45,972 nt of DNA from assembly GCF_009602535.1 (NCBI RefSeq), contig NZ_WIQI01000013.1, positions 1 to 45,972 on the forward strand, in the 5' to 3' direction. The notes under the pieces were generated by a model. The model saw only the letters and a list, made by a program, of their open reading frames with translations, was not told the origin of the DNA and ran no database searches. Source of the DNA: Ornithinicoccus halotolerans (GTDB lineage Bacteria > Actinomycetota > Actinomycetes > Actinomycetales > Dermatophilaceae). Shown here in pieces: positions 42,954-45,972 of this stretch (its first letter is position 1; each line of letters starts with the position of its first letter). The position numbers and the translations under genes were made by a program.

Positions 42954-43697
42954 TCAGGGCAGCGGCGAGTGCGCCCGGTCCGAGCCCTGCGGCGGGCGGC
43001 TGCGCGCGAGCTCGGCCCAGTCGGTGCCGAGCAGGTCGGTCGGCTCGTCGGCGATGAGCGCGGCCCCGGCGTCCTGCAGCTCGGCGGTACCGAACCCGCC
43101 GGTGCGCAGCGCCACGCACGGGGCGCCGGCCCGGGCCGCGGCCGCGACGTCGTAGGGGGTGTCGCCGACGGCGAACGCGATCTCTCCGCCGGCCTCCACG
43201 ATGGCCGCCTCGAGGATGTCCGGCTCCGGCTTGGACTCACCGGCCTGGTCGGAGGAGGTCACCGCCGACAACGTCCCCTCGGGCAGGTCGAGCAGCGCGA
43301 GCACGTGCTGGGTGAACCGGTCCTTGCCCGAGGAGGCCAGCGCGATCGTGAAGCCGGCCTCCTTCAGCTCCAGCACCAGCTCCCGCGCGCCCGGCAGCAG
43401 CCCGACCTGGTCCAGCAGCTGGGCGTACTCCTCCTCCCAGGCCTCGCGGAGCCGGTCCCCGAGCCGGTCCTCGACCTCCTGGCCGGCGACCGCGGTGGGC
43501 AGCCGGTCGCCGCCCATGCCGATGGCGCGGTGCAGGCGCCACAGGGCGGGGGCCGGGCCGTCGATGTCGGCGAACGCGCGCCGCCAGGCGACGGCATGGT
43601 GGTAGGTGCTGTCCGCGAGCGTGCCGTCGACGTCGAGCACGGCGGTGTTGCGGGCGCCGTCCGGTGCGCCGTCGGCAGAGGCGGGCTGGTTCGTCAT
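42954..43697 (-). CDS. HAD-superfamily hydrolase (phosphoglycolate-phosphatase-like)
   Basis: This 247-residue HAD protein is complete: motif I AVLDVDGTLADSTYHHAVAW, a helical cap, motif II ALASSGKDRFTQHVLA, motif III Lys in GESKPEPDI, and motif IV VGDTPYDVAAAARAGAPC. It should remove phosphate from a small metabolite. Its intact motifs III and IV contrast with the truncated HAD half of the chimera at 15934. The ATG at 43697 begins a short Pro/Asp-rich tail before motif I. It ends 84 bases before the response regulator start. Confidence 0.9.
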   Translation of the reverse strand: MTNQPASADGAPDGARNTAVLDVDGTLADSTYHHAVAWRRAFADIDGPAPALWRLHRAIGMGGDRLPTAVAGQEVEDRLGDRLREAWEEEYAQLLDQVGLLPGARELVLELKEAGFTIALASSGKDRFTQHVLALLDLPEGTLSAVTSSDQAGESKPEPDILEAAIVEAGGEIAFAVGDTPYDVAAAARAGAPCVALRTGGFGTAELQDAGAALIADEPTDLLGTDWAELARSRPPQGSDRAHSPLP

Positions 43698-43711
43698 GGC
43701 CCCTGCCTACC

Positions 43712-45373
43712 TCAGCCCGACGGCGGTGTCACATCGAGCTGGTCGATGTCGTCGGCGTCGACGATCCGGTAGCCGTAACCCTGCTCGGCCAGGAACCGCT
43801 GCCGGTGGGCGGCGAAGTCGGCGTCCACGGTGTCGCGGGCGACCACGGTGTAGAAGTGCGCGGTGCGGCCGTCCTCCTTGGGGCGCAGCACCCGGCCCAG
43901 CCGCTGGGCCTCCTCCTGCCGGGAGCCGAAGGTGCCCGACACCTGGATCGCGACGGTGGCCTCGGGCAGGTCGATCGAGAAGTTCGCCACCTTGCTCACC
44001 ACGAGCAGGTTCAGCTCCCCCTCCCGGAACTGGCCGAAGAGGCGCTGGCGGGCCGCTACCGTCGTCTCGCCGGTGATCAGCGGGGCGTCCAGCCGCTCGG
44101 CGAGCTCGTCGAGCTGGTCCAGGTACTGCCCGATGACCAGCAGCTGCTGGCCGCGGTGCTTGGCCACGAGCTTCTCGACGACGGCGGTCTTGGCCGGCGC
44201 GCAGGAGGCGAACCGGTAGCGCTCGTCAGGCTCGGCGGTGGCGTAGGCCATCCGCATCGACTCCGGCAGCGTGACCCGCACCTCCACGCAGTCGGCCGGG
44301 GCGATCCAGCCCTGGGACTCGATGTCCTTCCAGGGGGCGTCGAACCGCTTCGGGCCGATGAGGGAGAACACGTCGGACTCGCGGCCGTCCTCCCGCACCA
44401 GCGTGGCGGTCAGCCCGAGCCGGCGGCGGGCCTGCAGGTCGGCGGTCATCCGGAAGATCGGCGCCGGCAGCAGGTGCACCTCGTCGTAGACGATGAGACC
44501 CCAGTCGCGGGCGTCCAGCAGGTCCAGGTGGGGGTAGACGCCCTTCCGCTTCATCGTCAGCACCTGGTAGGTGGCGATGGTCACCGGGCGGATCTCCTTG
44601 CGGGCGCCGCTGTACTCCCCGATCTCGTCCTCGGTCAGCGTGGTGCGGCGCACCAGCTCCTCGCGCCACTGCCGGGCGGCGACGGTGTTGGTGACCAGGA
44701 TCAGCGTGGTGGTGGCCGAGCGGGCCATCGCGCCGGCACCGACCAGCGTCTTGCCGGCGCCGCAGGGGAGCACCACCACGCCGGAGCCGCCGTGCCAGAA
44801 GCCCTCGACCGCGTGCTCCTGGTAGGGGCGCAGCGCCCAGCCGTCCTGCTCCAGGTCGATGGGGTGGGCCTCGCCGTCCACGTAGCCGGCCAGGTCCTCG
44901 GCGGGCCAGCCGACCTTGACCAGCTCCTGCTTCAGGTGGCCGCGCTCGGAGGGGTGCACGACCACGGTGTCGAGGTCGACCCGCTCCCCGGTCAGCGGCT
45001 TGATCCGCTTGTGCCGCAGCACCTCCTCCAGCACCGGCCGGTCGGTGGTGCGCAGCACCAGCCCGTGCTCGGCGTGCGTGTCGAGGGTGAGCCGGCCGTA
45101 CCGGTCCATCGTGTCGGCCACGTCCAGCAGCAACGCGTTCGGCACCGGGTAGCGGCTGTGCCGTACCAGCGCGTCCACCACCTGCTCGGCGTCGTGGCCG
45201 GCCGCCCGGGCGTTCCACAGTCCCAGCGGGGTCACCCGGTAGGTGTGGACGTGCTCGGGGGCGCGCTCCAGCTCGGCGAAGGCCGCGACCGCGCGCCGCG
45301 CCTCCTCGGCGTCGGGGTGGTCGACCTCCAGCAGGAGGGTCTTGTCGCTCTGCACGATCAGCGGTCCGGTCAT
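43712..45373 (-). CDS. DNA repair helicase XPB (bacterial type)
   Basis: The 553-residue superfamily 2 helicase matches the actinobacterial XPB. The N-terminus (LIVQSDKTLLLEVDHP and HVHTYRVTPLGLWNARAAG) is the family's damage-recognition-like region. It is followed by the Walker A VVLPCGAGKTLVGAG, YDEVHLLPA (DEVH), GLTATLVREDG, and the helicase C domain with VSKVANFSIDLPEA and RQEEAQRLGRVLRPK. It unwinds DNA 3' to 5' in repair. ATG at 45373 is chosen because the family starts with such a SDKTLLLEVDH segment; the frame runs open upstream into the FMN riboswitch on the other strand, which is not coding. Confidence 0.95.
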   Translation of the reverse strand: MTGPLIVQSDKTLLLEVDHPDAEEARRAVAAFAELERAPEHVHTYRVTPLGLWNARAAGHDAEQVVDALVRHSRYPVPNALLLDVADTMDRYGRLTLDTHAEHGLVLRTTDRPVLEEVLRHKRIKPLTGERVDLDTVVVHPSERGHLKQELVKVGWPAEDLAGYVDGEAHPIDLEQDGWALRPYQEHAVEGFWHGGSGVVVLPCGAGKTLVGAGAMARSATTTLILVTNTVAARQWREELVRRTTLTEDEIGEYSGARKEIRPVTIATYQVLTMKRKGVYPHLDLLDARDWGLIVYDEVHLLPAPIFRMTADLQARRRLGLTATLVREDGRESDVFSLIGPKRFDAPWKDIESQGWIAPADCVEVRVTLPESMRMAYATAEPDERYRFASCAPAKTAVVEKLVAKHRGQQLLVIGQYLDQLDELAERLDAPLITGETTVAARQRLFGQFREGELNLLVVSKVANFSIDLPEATVAIQVSGTFGSRQEEAQRLGRVLRPKEDGRTAHFYTVVARDTVDADFAAHRQRFLAEQGYGYRIVDADDIDQLDVTPPSG

Positions 45374-45514
45374 CGCCACCGGCAACGCCTCGCGTCCCCG
45401 CCCTGTTCCCGTCACCCGCCCGCTCGCGGCGGGTCGACTGCGTCCGGCAGCGCCGGTGGATGAGCCCGGCAATGGCATGCCGCTGCCGCACCGGCCTGTG
45501 CGATACTGCCAGTG

Positions 45515-45641
45515 ACGCGCTCCGGGGTCGGTGAAACTCCGAGCCGGCGGTAACAGTCCGCGACCCGGCCGCAGCCAGCGGCCGGCTGACCCGGTGAAAT
45601 CCCGGGACCGACGGTGACAGTCCGGATGGGAGGCAGCGCGC
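45515..45641 (+). ncRNA. FMN riboswitch (RFN element)
   Basis: The conserved blocks are present in order: GGGGTCGGTGAAACTCCGAG, CCGGCGGTAACAGTCCGCGA, a variable hairpin, CTGACCCGGTGAAATCCCGG, GACCGACGGTGACAGTCCGG and ATGGGAGGCAGCGC. The outer stem pairs CGCGCT with AGCGCG. FMN binding here lowers expression of riboflavin genes. It precedes ribD, which fits. GATACT (45502-45507) just ahead may be the -10 box. Confidence 0.95.
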
Positions 45642-45642
45642 G

Positions 45643-45705
45643 CACCCGGCACCAGCCGGGTGAGGCACGGACCCGGTCCGTCGCGTAGTGGACGCTCCAG
45701 CGTCC
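45643..45705 (+). promoter_or_regulatory. Two hairpins in the riboswitch expression platform
   Basis: CACCCGGC-ACCA-GCCGGGTG (45643-45662) and GGACGCT-CC-AGCGTCC (45690-45705) lie between the aptamer and ribD. With no U-tracts and about 80 bases to the start, they might act as terminator/anti-terminator or in masking the ribosome site; the mechanism cannot be read from the sequence. Confidence 0.5.
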
Positions 45706-45785
45706 GGGCGCGGCACCGATCCCGGATCCGCCGCCCGAGGTCCCCGGAGCCCGTCACGGACGAGGCACCGAGGAGGACCGGGACG

Positions 45786-45972
45786 GTGGAGCAGGACACT
45801 CCCCACCAGCTGACCGCGGAGGACCGCGGCTGGATGGAGCGCGCGCTGCGCGAGGCGGCGCGCGGCCCGGTCGCCGACCCCAACCCCCGGGTCGGAGCCG
45901 TCGTGCTGGACGCCGGCGGCCGGCTGGCGGGCCTTGGGCACCACGGTGGCGCCGGCACCCCCCATGCCGAGA
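45786..45972 (+). CDS. ribD: Riboflavin biosynthesis deaminase/reductase RibD (3' partial)
   Basis: Only the first 62 codons lie in the window. They read as the start of the RibD deaminase domain: MERALREAARG, then NPRVGAVVLDAGG, the LGHHGGAGTPHAE segment ending in the zinc-binding His-Ala-Glu. RibD deaminates and reduces the pyrimidine precursor of riboflavin. The GTG at 45786 follows AGGAGG (45771-45776) at 9 bases. It is controlled by the FMN riboswitch upstream. Confidence 0.93.
   Translation, partial: MEQDTPHQLTAEDRGWMERALREAARGPVADPNPRVGAVVLDAGGRLAGLGHHGGAGTPHAE

Noticed and set aside
45374-45958. N-terminal extension of the XPB helicase up to 45958
   Set aside because: The extra frame runs through the FMN riboswitch and ribD on the other strand and has no homologous protein content; the ATG at 45373 fits the family start.

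Overview
The window is very GC-rich and its gene content points to a high-GC Gram-positive bacterium, most likely a Geodermatophilaceae-like actinobacterium (Blastococcus/Geodermatophilus/Modestobacter group). The signs are GTG/TTG starts, 4-bp ATGA/GTGA gene overlaps, two Rpf-type transglycosylases, a DUF3263 protein, a solo groEL with CIRCE elements, a bacterial XPB helicase, an LAXTG class E sorting signal and leaderless-looking starts. The family assignment is inference; no search was run.

Layout. 1-1.8 kb: the 3' part of an acetyl-CoA-synthetase-like protein that has lost its catalytic motifs. 1.86-3.03 kb: a DUF559-type endonuclease-fold gene framed by an imperfect 32-bp inverted repeat. 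3.08-10.2 kb, minus strand: a 6-deoxy-sugar (L-fucose type) block with lactone hydrolase, aldo-keto reductase and L-fuconate dehydratase, and a ribose-type ABC importer. The two transcription units carry the same operator, ACATCC(G/T)ATGT. 10.3-15.9 kb: a divergent sugar block, with a FucU-type mutarotase and cupin phosphosugar isomerase on minus, and FGGY kinase, D-2-hydroxyacid dehydrogenase, AroE-like dehydrogenase, phosphotriesterase-like lactonase and HAD phosphatase on plus in an unbroken chain of overlaps. A different palindrome, TGTCATGACA, sits twice in the divergent promoter.

15.9-17.9 kb: the last gene of that chain is a chimera, the front half of a HAD phosphatase joined in frame to a Ser/Thr kinase lacking its N-lobe. 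This marks a recombination or assembly junction between the sugar island and a core-like region. 18-20.3 kb: two Rpf/transglycosylase genes flank tRNA-Thr(TGT); both have a GTnAC-N6-GTnAC direct repeat upstream, and the second has a long leader resembling a c-di-AMP riboswitch. 20.3-26.5 kb: SDR and acyl-CoA dehydrogenase, MOT1-type molybdate transporter, SGNH hydrolase, uracil-DNA glycosylase, DUF3263 and MBL hydrolase. 26.5-28.4 kb: groEL behind two tandem CIRCE boxes. 28.4-32.6 kb: a YnfA membrane protein and two low-complexity secreted proteins; the second has a 101-residue near-identical tandem repeat, a TEP/TDP stalk and an LAQTG sorting signal.

32.7-37.1 kb: DUF4031-Nudix, HD hydrolase, PemK-like protein, FUSC-type membrane protein and a HtrA-like protease. 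37.5-40.7 kb: ehuBCDA, an ectoine/hydroxyectoine-type importer. 40.7-43.7 kb: a two-component system with its own direct-repeat operator and a HAD phosphatase. 43.7-46 kb: XPB helicase, then an FMN riboswitch and the first 62 codons of ribD.

The best candidates for something undescribed are the overlapping sugar operon (10.3-15.9 kb) with its own operator, the HAD-kinase chimera, the shared direct-repeat box at the rpf and htrA/ehu promoters, and the LAXTG repeat protein.
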